From positions 124,424,737 to 124,488,736 of the forward strand of contig CM059187.1 in NCBI GenBank assembly GCA_030323885.1: DNA of 64,000 bases, given 5' to 3'. Shown here one piece after another: positions 42,776 through 56,800 of this stretch (positions are counted from its first letter, which is position 1; the number at the start of each line of letters is the position of its first letter). The notes beneath the pieces are model-generated. The model made no database searches and was not told where the DNA came from. It saw nothing but the letters and a program-made list of their open reading frames with translations. The DNA is from Branchipolynoe longqiensis. Its lineage: Eukaryota > Annelida > Polychaeta > Phyllodocida > Polynoidae. Position numbers and translations under genes: made by a program.

Positions 42776-45756
42776 CTTTAGAATTGAACACTGGGCGGCT
42801 GTATTAAGGTCATCCCTAGACATTTTTAGGACACAGAGAACGCAAGAAGAAAATGTGGGATATAAAAAAAATAGTAACCGTAGCCTGTGCTCTAATTTCC
42901 TTAAGATAAATTTGAATTAGCACTGACATCTCTCGACGTACCATTCGGTTTTTATAATATTTCTAGAGGAGAATAGATGCTCAGACAACACCGTGTGTAG
43001 CTCAGCTTCCGGTATATTGTCCCGTATATTGTGGTTCATCATGTCTGAAGCATCGTGCCCAAATTAGTGAGAAGCAGTGGGCTCTTAAACGGCATAATCT
43101 CCCGTATTTCAGTCAAATCCTGGTCAAACCAAAAGTTTCTTATAGTCGTACAGAACAAAGCCACACGATGGACGGTCGGAATCAAGCACAGGCAGCCCAC
43201 AGTAAGCACAAACTGACAATTTTTGCGGCTTTTCGCACCATATTTCTACTCCACTCGGGGTCAGCTTGTAGATTGTACAGGCGTGCACGCGTCAAAAAGA
43301 ATAGGTCAGCCTACAGCGTGGTGAAATAGAGATAACTAACATATGTCAGAATATTGGCAAAATAAGCATTCTCTAAAACGGATCATTTAGACGGTACTAA
43401 AAATAGTTGGACTCGCTGAAAATCATAAAAATGACAGATGTTTCATTCGCAGTGTGACTTCTTGGTTAAGTCGCATCTTATGACTCAGGTAAGCTCCAGC
43501 CTCCTGACACTGACAGTACTGTGATGTCCGTGTCGACAGGGGATGCTTATCCATACTTTTGCGTCGCAACCATACTCACATTTGGTCATGTCAAAACGTC
43601 CGTTATAAATGTACCATTTAGGCCTTTAGTTATCAAATATTGAGACAAAGTCAAAGAAGAAATACCATGATATTTAGAGGGCCTTGCACTTTAAAATTGA
43701 ATGATGCTCAGCCCCCTTCATAAGAAAAAGATTCCTTATCTTCATGAAGATGTCGAGTGCAGGTAAATTCCATGCACGGTTACAGAACTCCTTTTATAAA
43801 CAATATTTGGGCTATTTCAGAGACAGAGTTTCACACTTGCAGTGAAATTGCACACACATAATATATTGCAAGCACATACATTTCATGTTGTGTTAGCACA
43901 GCTATCTGTGCATTAATATCACTAATCTTTTGTCTAACACATAGCTTAGGGATAGGAGACATACCTCAGGCAACTTGGTAGTGTTTATTTAAAAACTTAA
44001 CATGTTATGAACATTTTTCGGGTTAAAAAACCCATCAAAATGGTAACCAAAAACATGACATTTCTGACGTAATATTGCATGGGCAGTTTCTAGTCATTAA
44101 GATCGGAGTCATTGTGGGTTCAGGAGGCACATACAAGAACCTATACTTTTTTTTTTTTAAATGCAAGGATAATTAATTACTTATGAAATTTTAGTGACCT
44201 AAAGATGCCGTAACATTTGTCACCCGGCGTGACTGTCACTGTGACAAACTTTTAAAGGTGCACACAGCAGCATGAATAAATAAAATCACCATGTTTTCTT
44301 TCAGTTTCAATGAGTTCATACATTGCAATAATAATGCAATTTAAAAAAGAAATGTCGGTTTTGTGATGAACGTTACTTCAAACAATGAATCAAAGGAACC
44401 TCGTGAATCGTAATCAACTTATAAAAAGAAATTGCTAGGATAATGTCTATTTGACATGGTAACTCATTTTCTTGAAATAAATGTGAATCATTGATTGATT
44501 TTTAGTGGGTTTTGACCTTTGGTGTCCATGTCATGAATGTCACACTTTTGGTACCCAGTATTTTAACATGTATTGATATGTGACATTGGCTACCTTATTA
44601 TAAGGAGAATATTCAAAGTTAATTTGTGTATGTTTAAATCCTAAACCTAGAATAGAATAGGACTATACTAATGATTTATAAACAAACTGAATATGACCGC
44701 AACTTTTTTTTTTAAAGAAAAAAAGTACCCTCTATTCTTATTGTTTCGTAAAGAAGGTAAGTGCATCTATCACAGGCAAGGGACTAGTTAACCATATCCC
44801 AGGACACCTAATTAATACATTACATGACAGATAATCCACTCTGTTCACAACAAATATACCCCATATTTATGCAATTATTTTAGTTTATATTTGGTTGTCA
44901 TCAAAAGTAACAACGTATTGGGCCTTGCTGTGACCTGGAACAATCACTGTGGATACAGGAGTTGCCAAGAAATGTTTATAATGGTATGGTGTTTTGAAAG
45001 TCTGGGCCTAAAATAACCAAATAAATGGGAGGAAAGGACGGCTGTGAGGGTGCTAGGAGGCCGTTTAATACAAATATTTTCTCGTCTTATTTGTCAGGGA
45101 AAATGAAATTTGTCAGAGAAATGTCAAGGAATTTTGACATCCCTGGTTTGTGGCAACCCTGTAGCTCCATGTGCAAGCAAGCTATTATATTATATTATAA
45201 AATATATGTAGATAAAGAGGAAGTCTAGCTCTTGACTTTTGTATTGTTTGCTTGTTAATATTTTGATTTAACAAGAATGCTATCTACACTTGAAAAACAG
45301 CATCACTCTTTTCTCTTTTTTTTTAATCCACATACTCTATGGGTAGAGGACTATCAGGTTTTGCAACTACAGACTACACAGATCATTAGAAATCTAATGA
45401 CATATTTTCTAATATGACACTTTAGCCAAATTTCTAATTTTAAGAAATCAGTTTTTTCAATTTGTAGGAGTTGATATTTAAAAGAATTATGCATATTTCT
45501 TCCTTGAAAACTTGTGAGCTGTTTCTTTGGGTATAAATAAAGCAGATCTTAAAGTTGCATAGTCCAATCAAGATATAAGATATCAACCTTTCAAAAGCAA
45601 AATACTTATCTGGATTTGAACCTACATATCCACCTTGAATAATGGTTCATTTATTAAGTATTTGTTGCTACATAAAAGCACATTAAGTTGATTTAATAGA
45701 GTGACAGTGCACACTCAGGCTCTATGATGCTGCATGGTACGCTCTATGATCGTACC

Positions 45757-45766
45757 AAAAATGGCG
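45757..45766 (+). promoter_or_regulatory. YY1-like AAAATGGCGG upstream of PAIP1
   Basis: AAAATGGCGG, in the sense orientation of PAIP1 and about 235 bases before its first recognised coding exon. The ATG inside it opens a frame of only about 33 codons, so it is more likely a promoter or 5' UTR element than the protein start. Confidence 0.3.
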
Positions 45767-46008
45767 GTGGTGGTGCAGTGTGCGTGTTATCGCTCGGAAC
45801 CGATAGAAGTGTGGCAGCGCTACCTTCCCCATATTTCGCACTACTGTTCACACAATTAATGGAATGGTGTATTACTTCTGTTGAATTTATTATCTTTTGT
45901 AATGCTCTGATACCGGATCATTTTATGTAGATAATTGTAATTGCCTATCAACTTTATGAGTGTTTATTTAATTTATTTACTTTTATTCCAGATGGTCATA
46001 GCCAAGGT

Positions 46009-46119
46009 ATGGACATTTCTAAAAGCAAACTATCCGTCACAGCAGCGGTATTTATACCTCGAGGTTACATGCCTCCCCCACCAGGACAGCAACAACCGAT
46101 GATTCAACAAGAATTCCAA
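46009..46119 (+). CDS. PAIP1: PAIP1 coding exon 1 (PAM2-like motif)
   Basis: The splice acceptor is at 45991 and the proposed ATG at 46009. It encodes 'MDISKSKLSVTAAVFIPRGY' and a Pro/Gln-rich end. The L-x3-A-x2-F-x-P spacing of PAM2 is present (Leu, Ala, Phe and Pro conserved; Asn replaced by Ser). Donor 'gtaaat', phase 0. Confidence 0.85.
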
Positions 46120-47803
46120 GTAAATATCAATTTAATATAACACTGTGCCGGTAGTAGTAGTATTTTGAATGATGTAGTATTTTAGTTATATAAAGCCTGC
46201 ATGTTAAAGATAGAATTTACGATTATCGACATGTTTTCTCTTAATTGTATCAAATTCAAGAGGAAAGCTTTCTGGCATACACAGTATAGTGGTTGGAGAC
46301 TAAGCTACACCAAATGAGTGTGTGTGGGGAGGGGGGGTGGGGGGGGCTAAATGACAATACCAGATCGGTGTGTTTGAAAAATAGCATCCCTTGGGATCGA
46401 CGAACCCCTCCCATGTGCGAACAATTTGTCAATGTTTCCTCACTACTATGTCACAACAATATTGGTCTGGATGCAGAGTTGTCCGTGTTTTGTTAAATAT
46501 TAATTTACAATAGCACCTGTCTTCAATGACCGTGGGATCATCAAGCACCTGCAAGTGCGGACAATTTCTCGATGTATGAGCTGCTTTTGTCTTGATTGGT
46601 TTAATGCTGGTTGTGTCATGTCGGCAGCTAGGGCCTTATGCACAGCGAGAAGCTAGTGATATATATCCTGTCAGTCTTGTCAATCACATTCACATCCATA
46701 CATTCAAATTTACACAAAATTCCGAAAGGGTATGATTAGTATCTTTGATGCAATTTTGAAGTGTTTCGATTTGTGTCAACTGACAGCAAAATCAAACTCA
46801 AATTACAGGAGGCAATATATCCTAGTTGCTTTTACAAATATTTGTTTGTCCTTTACATTGGTAAAGAGGTCTCGTATGCTATTTACACTAAAACAGTGTC
46901 ACGCTAAACTATGAAATCTACACATCGAAATAGAATGCATCTGAATGTTAGTGGGCAGTGATACCCGATGCATTCATTCATAGGGTTGTTCTCCCATGAG
47001 TAAATATGCATGAGTCTTCCACAAGTGGGCAATGTGGCATCAAGTAAGGAGTACTTGATCCCACCAACATCCGGCATGGTGTTGTGGTTGTTCTTCAATG
47101 TATGGGGTAGTGTTTTGGTGCTTGCCCCATGTTCACGTGATATATTTGAGAATACATTGTCTCAGATCAGAGTGAGGATCCGACATGGTTCAACTTTAGC
47201 ACTGGGCTCGGTGGCGTAATCGGTAGAGCGCGTGCCTCGCGTGCAGAAGGTCGGGAGTTCAGTCACCGGTCGAGTCAAACCAATGACTTTAAAATTGATG
47301 CTTGTCACTTCCTAGCCTGTTGCTCTGCGTTGATAGGATAGGGCAAGGGCTGGTTCGCCCAGTGTCCGGATAATATGACTGGATCATGTGGATGGGATAT
47401 TGGGTCATGGTGCTGGTGGCCCGATTTCTCAGTGGGCCAGGACTATAAAGGCACCATGAATGTGCACTGTCACAAGTCAGTACCCATCCTGATATGACCT
47501 TAGATGTTGCCATGATGTAAAACTCCCAACAACCAACCAATCAATTTTAGCACCACTCAGCCATTGTCGTAGCTCGGTCAGCTTGCTCATTTGTCCCTCT
47601 AGTAACAGGACACCTTGTCTGGATGCAGGGTCGTGCTTTAAAGACAGGTACTAAGTAATGTCCACGTGCACTAATGTGTTCTCGGGTGTTGGATATATAG
47701 CTAATTTGTAATAATGTCATTTTTCCTTTTTCACTAGGAGCATCCCCCACCGGAGTTTTTCCAAAATAATGACGCTTTCGTGCAGCAGCAGCAGCAGCAC
47801 CAC

Positions 47804-47838
<35 letters not shown>

Positions 47839-50800
47839 GCAGCAGCAGCACCACCAACAGCACCAACAACAGCCAGGTTTCGATAACTTCCAATCGGGTG
47901 TTCACCGGGGAGGGTATGGTGGGGGCGGCGCCTACAACCCCAACAACAACCGAAGCACCTACCGGCCACGCGGCCGGGGCAGTAGGAGTGGCCGGGGGGG
48001 CAGAGGGCGTGCCAACTTCCATAGCAACAACTACCACGGGGTTCCCCACGGCGGGCCTGGTGGCATGGGCCACCATGGCGGCATGCCCGGCCACAACACC
48101 TACATGGTGCTGCCCTCACAGGACCCAGTGGAGCAGATTAAGCAGGTGATCGCCCTGCTGACGGACAACCCGGGCATGTTCGATGACACGATGCCGCCTC
48201 TGACCGCCTCGCTCACCTCCATCATCCATACTGAAGCAGAAATACAGAATGTCATAGAGGAACTCTTCGGCCAGGTAATTGAGGTTTCGCTGATTGGAAT
48301 GAGCTTCCTTGCCGATTTTCTGTTGGCGAATAAATAAACAAACAAATGTAGTGGGGGAGGTCAAACCGGTTGCTATCCTGGAAACTTGGGATTTTTAAAG
48401 ATTTGTGTTTATTTTGTTGCTGCAAGTAAATGTCAGTTCTGAACTGCGGGGTGGTTAATTAGCTTCTTCCATGGCGGGTGAGTATACCAGGGGCAAAATT
48501 GGTGGCATCTTTTATAAATGCAGAACATTTTCTTTTTGAAGTAAAAACAAAAGATCAACTATATCCTGTCTTTCTAGAATAAACAACAATAGATATAGTG
48601 CTTTTCGTAGTTGCACCGTTTCTTAAAGTTTTCAAGCAAGATTCATTTTTTTAAAAAACTTAATTTTCTGAGGATCAAAAGGGTAATAAGTGTTGTTAAT
48701 CCATTTACGAGCGTAATGGGTGGTGAGTGATACTTATATGCAAATCGTGATGTAATAAAATATGATGCAATGGTTCTTTTATTTGACTGGGTTGGGTCAA
48801 TAAATTAGAATTGAGTATAATCCAGTGGCTCTTCACTTTGCTGAAATGTTGACATTTTCTTGCTGTTTTAACTTCTTTTTGTATTTAAAAATTTGTTAAA
48901 ATAATGAAACTGTTGGTGTAGCTTTTGTTTTTCAAAATATTTTGTTTGTTAATAAGAAAAGATTTGGTGTCAAACAAAAGTGCAAACGTTGTTTTGAAGA
49001 TTGGACATGTGAACAGTTTTGCTTATTTCAAACGATGCTAATTATTAAAAAAATATATATAAATTTGTATGTGTTTCGCCAGTTTGTAAATATTAGTATG
49101 GGGTATATAATTTTTATCCCCAAGAACACAAATATAAAGAATATACCGTGGTCAATCGTAGTTCCAATAGAATGCCACTCAGTTGATGTTGTGCCCCATA
49201 AACGGAGTGGCTTTTTTACTAGAACCAGGAATTTAATTTAACATTACAGTCCGACACACATGGGCATGGATTCGATGTATTCGTATGTACCACTATTCAG
49301 AAAGAACTGTTCACGATATTTGACCGTTGCCTGCCTTCTTAAAATTTGTGCGTTTCATTTCAATTTTTCTAACAAGGTTGCAGATGTTGTGAAGTGCTTC
49401 GCGTTAACGAGTACTGCGACGTGCCTGGTTGAGATCGTTCCCCATCACATGTAGTTAGTGTTCACCTCTTCCTCTTGCAGTCTGTACGGGAGACCAACTT
49501 TCGGTATACTGGGGCAAGGATGTGCAACTACCTCTCACAAAACCTCCACGTCAATGTACCCAATGTCAACTTTAGAGATCAACTTTCGAAAAGGTGAGGA
49601 GTACGCTTTATAACTAGATACTAGCAGAGGATGCAAATACCAGATGGGATGGCCGAATGAGTTAGAGTGTCGTGTCCCATGTCGGTAGATCGTGGGTTCG
49701 AATCCTGGTCGAGTCAAACCAATGACTTAAAATTTATACTTGTCCCTTCCTAGCCAGACCCTCAGCATTACTCGGATATGGAAAGGAGCGGTGGAATGCG
49801 GAAGACCAGTCGTCTGCGACTGAAATTTCACCTGCTTAAACAATTAATGTGCCAAACAAAAATGAGCACATGATTGCAGACTGTTATAGAGGTGTTGCAA
49901 GCAAATGGAAAACTTTGCCTAGAGTGGGCCTCGAACCACATTTCTGCCATTCCTGTTGCGAGTCCGAGCCATGGAAGACTCCCTGGTGCAATGAACCTAC
50001 CTGTGGCTACCATTGTAATGGTGCATTTCATTACTCTCATCACCTTGGAATTGTAAGTCTCGAAGCGGGACGCAGCTCAGGTAGTAGAGTGTCCACCTAT
50101 CGATCCTGCTCAATGGAGACTTTTGCAGTTTGGGCTATTTTACATTCCAACCAGTGGTCCACAACTGGTTATTCAAAGGAGGTGGTATGTGCTGTCCTGT
50201 CTGGGGGAAAGTGCATATAAAAGACCCATTGCTGCTTATTGGAAAGAGTAGCCTATGTGACGGCAGCTGGTTTCCTCCAAAGAAATATGTCAGAATGACC
50301 ATGTGCTTGACATCCATTAGCCGATCATAAAAATCAATGTGCTCTCAAGGCGTCATTAAATAAAACAAACTTTCCTTTTTGTAAGTCTCATACTTATGAT
50401 TACACATGACTTAAAAATTATTACCTGTCGCTTCCTAGCCAGGCGCTTGGCATTATTACGATAGAGCAAGGACTGGTTGGCTCAGTGTCAGGATAATATG
50501 ACTGAGTGGGGTCATGGTGCTGGCAGTCTGGTCTGCCAGTCGGGCAGCACTATGAAGTCACCATGAGTGCACTGTCACAGTCAGTACCTGTCCTGATATG
50601 ACCTTAGATATTGCCAGGGAATAAAATCTCTGCATGTCATAAATTTTGTATAAAAGAATTTATTTTATTTTTAAAGATTCCTGTCGTTCATGTCCCCATC
50701 CCTTTAATGTCTCTATCTCGCCATCCTATGATGCTGTAAAAACAGTTCTCAGGGTAATGTAGAGGCCCATAGTGTATAGACTGCCCCTGAAAATCCTAGG

Positions 50801-53800
50801 ACTGAGGGGGGGGGGGGGGTGCACACTGGAGTAACGGTGGTTGTGACAACCCTTTTGAACCATGTAATTTTAACCCAGCAACCGTTTGTGTATTTATAAG
50901 CATATTCCCTCCCAACGAAAACAAAGGAGGATGCCTATTTATCCACACCGCACCCCACTAGCATTCAATGTGCAAGATGCATAGTCTGATGGTTAAATTA
51001 ATTTTGGCAAGCATGCCAAAACTCTGACACCATAGTATTCTGCAGTAACAGGGCCTATTCAATTGCCTCAGTATTCCCCTTTGTGTTGCGCAAATGTTTA
51101 ATAAGTGCACCAGTATCTAAGTTAGATATGTGGAATCAAATTTAGATAATTGTATTAATTTTGACAAATTTATATTTTCATCGAACTATGCAACTTCAAT
51201 TTCTTTAGAAATTATGTATTCATCTAAATGCTGATGTGTTAGTTTAATATGGCGCCTGTTAATGATCGCCAGATGTCTAGATGAGCACAATAACCGGGAC
51301 CAGATGCCGCAGACCCCGGTCACAGTGGACCGGTTGATAGGCTTCACACTCTTCATGGGAGAGTTACTAGTGAACCTTACCGTGAGTCCTCCTCTTATAC
51401 TACTACCCTTCTCTGTAGTTATGTGCTGCTGCTTTCTATGCAGACTAGTCAATACCTTGCTGCCAAATATACAGAATTTGGTAGGCTTGTTGCCTGTTGT
51501 TTTTCCGGTCCTACAATAGAAAACTTTACTAAGAACGGTTATGGTCATCTGTATCATTCTTGTATCCAAAACTTGTTGAGTCGGGACTTAAAGCAGTTCA
51601 TGGTTTGGGCGGAGACAACAGATTCAGGGAAGGAGTTCCATCTTTGACAATCTTGTGGCTGAAGGGGTTCCGTCATGTCAAAATATTACATAGCTCGATT
51701 TGATTTTAGATTTACTGAGGACAGCTAGATTATCACCTTTTGTAATTATTACTTATGTCTTTTGACACACGTAATTTTTTAACACAAAAAAAGAACCTGG
51801 GGCACACGGATTAAATTCTACTCACTTTTGACTAGGAATATGGCTGACACCACATAAAATCACCGTCAACCAATCATAAATTGATTTCAAAGGAAACAAT
51901 GTGCTACATTTAGTGTCTATCCTAATGCAGAACTGTCATACGGGAATGAGTCATTTGCACTGGACTTCCTTCCAAAGGTCCTTCAGTTTTGTTTTTTATT
52001 AACCCAATATTTGAAAACACATGGAGCGTTGTGTTGGATGTTAACTGCGTTCGGCTATGGGTGAAGTGTTCCTGCCCATTCTCTATCATCGCGAATACTT
52101 TACATGAACAATAATTTGTTTACAACTGCTGTATGGATTAATTTAATGCATGTTCTTCTCTTTGTGAATTTGATATTTGGTTATGGCCAAATCAAATAGT
52201 TAAAGTTTGTGATCGTCCCCGTGTGTGTCTAAAAATTGCCTGCCCGTGATTTTTAAATATATAGAAATAAATTAGGAATGCGTCAGGCTACCAGCAATTC
52301 AACTTTCGTAAACACAATTTGTGCAACATAGCATAAGTGCTTGGCTTTTTCTTCTTCTAAACCTTGAATGCATAAATTTCCTGTTTTATCAGCAAGATGC
52401 TTCTAAATGCTGTGCAAAAATACCTCATTTGTTATAATAGAATAGAACCCAAGATATGATGCTTCAAAGGAACTACTAACAATAGGGCAAGCGCGGGAGA
52501 TTTCTAAGTGCTTGCATAGTTATGTATTATGTCTACGTCATACGCCAGCTTTTAAAAAAAATATTTAAAAAAATTAACGCCTATCCTACCCTGATTTGTG
52601 TGATCCAAGAGGACGATCACCAACTTTTTATTTGGCCTGATTTGGAATAAACAGTCGAATTAAACTGGAAATGGAAAGTTTGCTGGCCTGTATACAACAC
52701 GATGTCATGGTCATCATTTATATTATACTTGTGTTCACTTTTAATATTTGCAGATCTTTAAATTTCTTTATTTTTTCATATGTGTTCTGGTAGTATTGGC
52801 AATTTTGATTTCGAGATTCCATTTTTGTGTGTCTTGCGTTTTAACAAAAAAAAATTAACCTAGCAATACTTACATGATTGTTTGATTAATTCACGGGGTT
52901 CGAAAGTCCTAAAAAGTCTTGAACTTCATTTGCCCCATTTCAGGGACTTTAAAAGCCTTGAATTTAAATCTATTTAAGTAATTAGTTTTGAAAAGCTTTG
53001 AATTCCATTAAACATCCCCACTGATCTAAGTTAGTCAGAAATCGCCATTCACCATTCACCAGAAATCCAAATGAAAATAGTCTTGTATTCCTATTGAAAG
53101 TAGCCTTGATTTCCATATTCTTTACATGTGTACAGGCCGTGAATTCATGTATCGGCTATGAACCTATGCCGGGTCTGTGACCATGGCTCTTAGACTTAGG
53201 GTAGCATTTCTGGGTGTAGAAAGGAGGTTGGCTGATTGCGGAGAGATCTGCACGTACATTAACTTTGATTCCATGTATTAAACTTTGGTTTTTCAGGGGG
53301 CAGAAGGAAAACAGCCTGAGCAGGTTTGTCACGTATGTTGAACACCCTTATGTTCGTCATATGGTGTCTATTTGTGGTAGTAGTCATAGTCACTTTTTAG
53401 CGGTTTGGAATTACTAGCATTTCTTTATAGTTCTCTTGTTTGCGTCGAACGAGAAAGAAAAATATTCTCACTTTTGAGCCATATTAGATTTCTATGCCGT
53501 CCTCAAGATTTGGTGGTGCATTAAATCAGTAGTGCATTCATACAAACGCAACAAACAAAGTACAACTGGTTATACACGTTTATACTTCTTGCTACGGGCG
53601 GTATTAGGGTAGCAGCTTTTATGATTATAATGTCCGTTTAATAAGACTTATTTCCATGCCATGATAAGTAGTTCATCCTGTAGTGTAAGGAATTCCATGT
53701 TATACATGGTTTGGTTAAAAGCTGGTTGGAATTATAGCAATTTGTTTTCTGTGTGACTCTCTCGTTCAGGGTTCGCATGCGTCGCTGGAAGTCTTGAAAT

Positions 53801-56800
53801 TAGATTTTTTATTTGAACACCGTCTAATGTTCTTGAATTTAACTATGTTCTTGAATCTGATGGGGGTCTTTTTGTTTGTCTTTTTTTTTTTCATTCCTGT
53901 CTTGGCAAATTCCTGTCAGTTACTTTCATGGAATTATTTTCCCAAATTTACATAGTTTTGAGTAGGTTGTATAAAATGTTGTTATTAAAATGTTGCATGT
54001 TTCCTTGAAAAAGTTCTTGAATGTTCTCGGCATACCTTTTGTGTGAACTCTGGTCTTGTTACATGCATTGATTTACAGGTAAGTCCTAAGTTTATCGCTA
54101 TGTTATATATGTTTACGCATTCAACATTGCTTGGCAATGTGCTTTCATTGATTATTGCACACATCACTTTGATATATGGGTATCTTTTTAGCCGAATGGC
54201 ACTAGTGCCATATGAATTCACCAGAATATGGTTCACTAGCCAAATAGTTCTGTATGTGTGCAATAATTAACGAAAGGCATGATATGATTATACATACTTA
54301 TTACCATCATAAGGCCGTGTATCCATAGACTGTTCCCTTGTGGGGCGTTCCCTTGTTCCGTATTCGCTTGTGTCCTTGTTGCCCACCACACAGACAATAA
54401 ATCTGTGTTTTGCTTAGTGGCCCTTCCCATAGGTTGGACAGTATGGCCTTGTGCAGGGAACCTAGAGAATGAACAGTCTTTTGATCAGGGATGAAAGATC
54501 TCGGCGGTTTCGCTGATTTCCGCGATTATTTATATTTACTGATTAAAAAAATGATATGTATATGACAACACTTGGGGGAGTTCGAATCCCATTTTTAAAT
54601 GACCTTAGGTGTTGCTAGAACATGAAACCCTAACAAGAGCGAGTCCGGTATGGGCGATAATACAGTCACAACAAGTTTAGTTGAAAACTGACTTCCGGTA
54701 TTTTTCCGCGAATCCCTGACATGCTAAGTCGATGGGAGAAGATCCGCGTTATTGCAGAAATTCTCCGCTGGCGGCCTGATTTTAACCGCAGACCACTTTC
54801 ATCCCTGATGGATACACAGCCTTATAATCCCCATGGGTGGGCAGAGTTTTTCAGATGTTTATTCGCTTTCGGTTTGGTCTCATTTGAAATTATTCTCTCC
54901 ACCTATAAAGATCATTACTTATACGCAAAATTATTGAATGACTGGTGATCAGTCTGCTTGTCTTGTTGGGTGTAGGAGGAGCAGGATACACAGAATGTTG
55001 TATACATGCTGACCACTGCCATCCGAGAGGTTGTCAACACACTCCTCAGCGCCGGCTTGGACAACTGCCTGCGGTGCGTCGTCCAAGTTTTAAAGGTAGG
55101 CGTCTGGTTTATGGGGCATTCTCTGAAACTGGGCACCACATATTTCGTTTCTATGTTACGATGGTGATAATTAATTTTCTTCTCGTTTTTTTTTGTTGGT
55201 AGCAAGTCAAATAGTTTTGTTGTCTTTGTGTGTTGAGTATGTTAGCAATACATCTATTTAATCTATCCCACAAAGGTATGATTTTGTGAAAATGTGAAAA
55301 TTTACACGTCATCACTTTTCATTTGCCTGAACTTGTTTTCAACTTTTTTTCTTGTAAGACATAATCTTGTTTGCTTAACTGTAATCGATAAAATCTTGTT
55401 TGAATTTGTTGTGTATGCTAAAATGATGTGCTGGATGTGTTTGATTTCCATGTTACATGAGTAATATTAATGTATTGCTCAGTTTGTAAAACATCAAAAT
55501 CAAATGGTGAAATAGCCTTTTTTCAACTCTGACATGCACAACATGTAAACCTTCATATGAACATGGCTTTTGCTATTATTTAGAATGTTTTCTGCTATTG
55601 TTTTGAAGGTTTTCACTTTGGTTTCGATGTCACACTTTTTGTGCCCATTTTCAGAGAATGGCCATTATAAGTTTAAAAGCCTATGGAGTTAATTAGTTGG
55701 CTCTAAAATGGAATTGCCACCAGGTTATCTACTGGATACTAAGGAAGACAGTGGGGATGGGTTGTGAAACGTGCCTAGTTCGAAGCAACAAATTATGTTT
55801 GGCACTCCTACATGTTGCCTGTATTGTTAACCTGTAATGGCTATTGATACTAAGCAGTTATTGTTCGATATGGAAAATCTGATTGAGTGTTGCTCGATTC
55901 CTATGTGCATCCCAGCCGCTTGAGGAACACCAATCCTATATGACGGCCGTAGATGTTAATTAAATGAATATAGCTTTCAAACATGAGTGGCGGAAACTGA
56001 CTGGCCAGGTACATATCAATTTTATCAGACTGGGAAAGCCAACAGGCAGTCTAACTGATATCGTAGGTCAGATTGTAATCAGTCACTGCTTAATGTTTGA
56101 ATAATCCGATGGTTTTGAATTGTGGTCATTTTTTTTATATTGATCGTTATAATCTATTTTCGCTTTAGTTTGAAGTAACTTATTATAGATTGTTAACTTT
56201 GGAGATATTTGAAGTGGGAACAAAATTAATTTCAAAACTCTGACACCAGCAGTAACGGGTTTCTATTTGACTTCGTATTTCCTTTTATGCAGTAACAAAC
56301 GCTTAATAGGTGCAGCAGTATTTAAATTGGATGAATAGGACCAAGTCCTAGATGATAGGTGTTTTGGTTTAAAATATGGGATTACTTTATCGGACTGCAC
56401 AAAATTGTCATGGGTATCCATGTCCAGGTGAGTGGCAACATTTTCTTAGTGGTGGATAGCTGTGTGTATGTGTGTGTGTGTGTCACTTTCCGCTGTACGA
56501 GAGCTATGAGTCAGTGCGTGCATGAGTCACTTACCAGTGTACGAGAGCTGTGAGTCAATGTATGCGTTACTTACCAGTGTTCGAGAGCTGGGGGTCAATG
56601 GATGTGTCACTTACCAGTGTACGAGAGCTGTGAGTCAATGGATGTGTCACTTAACGGTGTACGAGAGCTGGGGGTCAATGGATGCATCACTTACCGGTGT
56701 ACGAGAGCTGTGAGTCAATGGAGGCATGTCACCCGAGCCACTTTTTGGCGCATGCGCACATCCTACAAACTCAGGTCGAATAATCGAATACTCTTCTCCA

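Larger units (their letters stand above)
42740..46008. other. Intergenic region between divergent RCHY1 and PAIP1
   Basis: About 3.3 kb, AT-rich, with no recognisable ORF. It must contain both promoters and the PAIP1 5' UTR exon. An 'aagttgcatagtccaatc' repeat fragment sits at 45550-45570. Confidence 0.5.

Noticed and set aside
45761..45862. Upstream ATG of PAIP1 in AAAATGGCGG
   Set aside because: Its frame closes after about 33 codons with no donor joining it in phase to the PAM2 exon; treated as a promoter or 5' UTR motif.
47547..48119. Long minus-strand ORFs opposite PAIP1 exon 2
   Set aside because: They are the complement of the CAG/CAA and GGN repeats of the real exon (Cys/Gly or Val/Leu runs) with no splice or family support.
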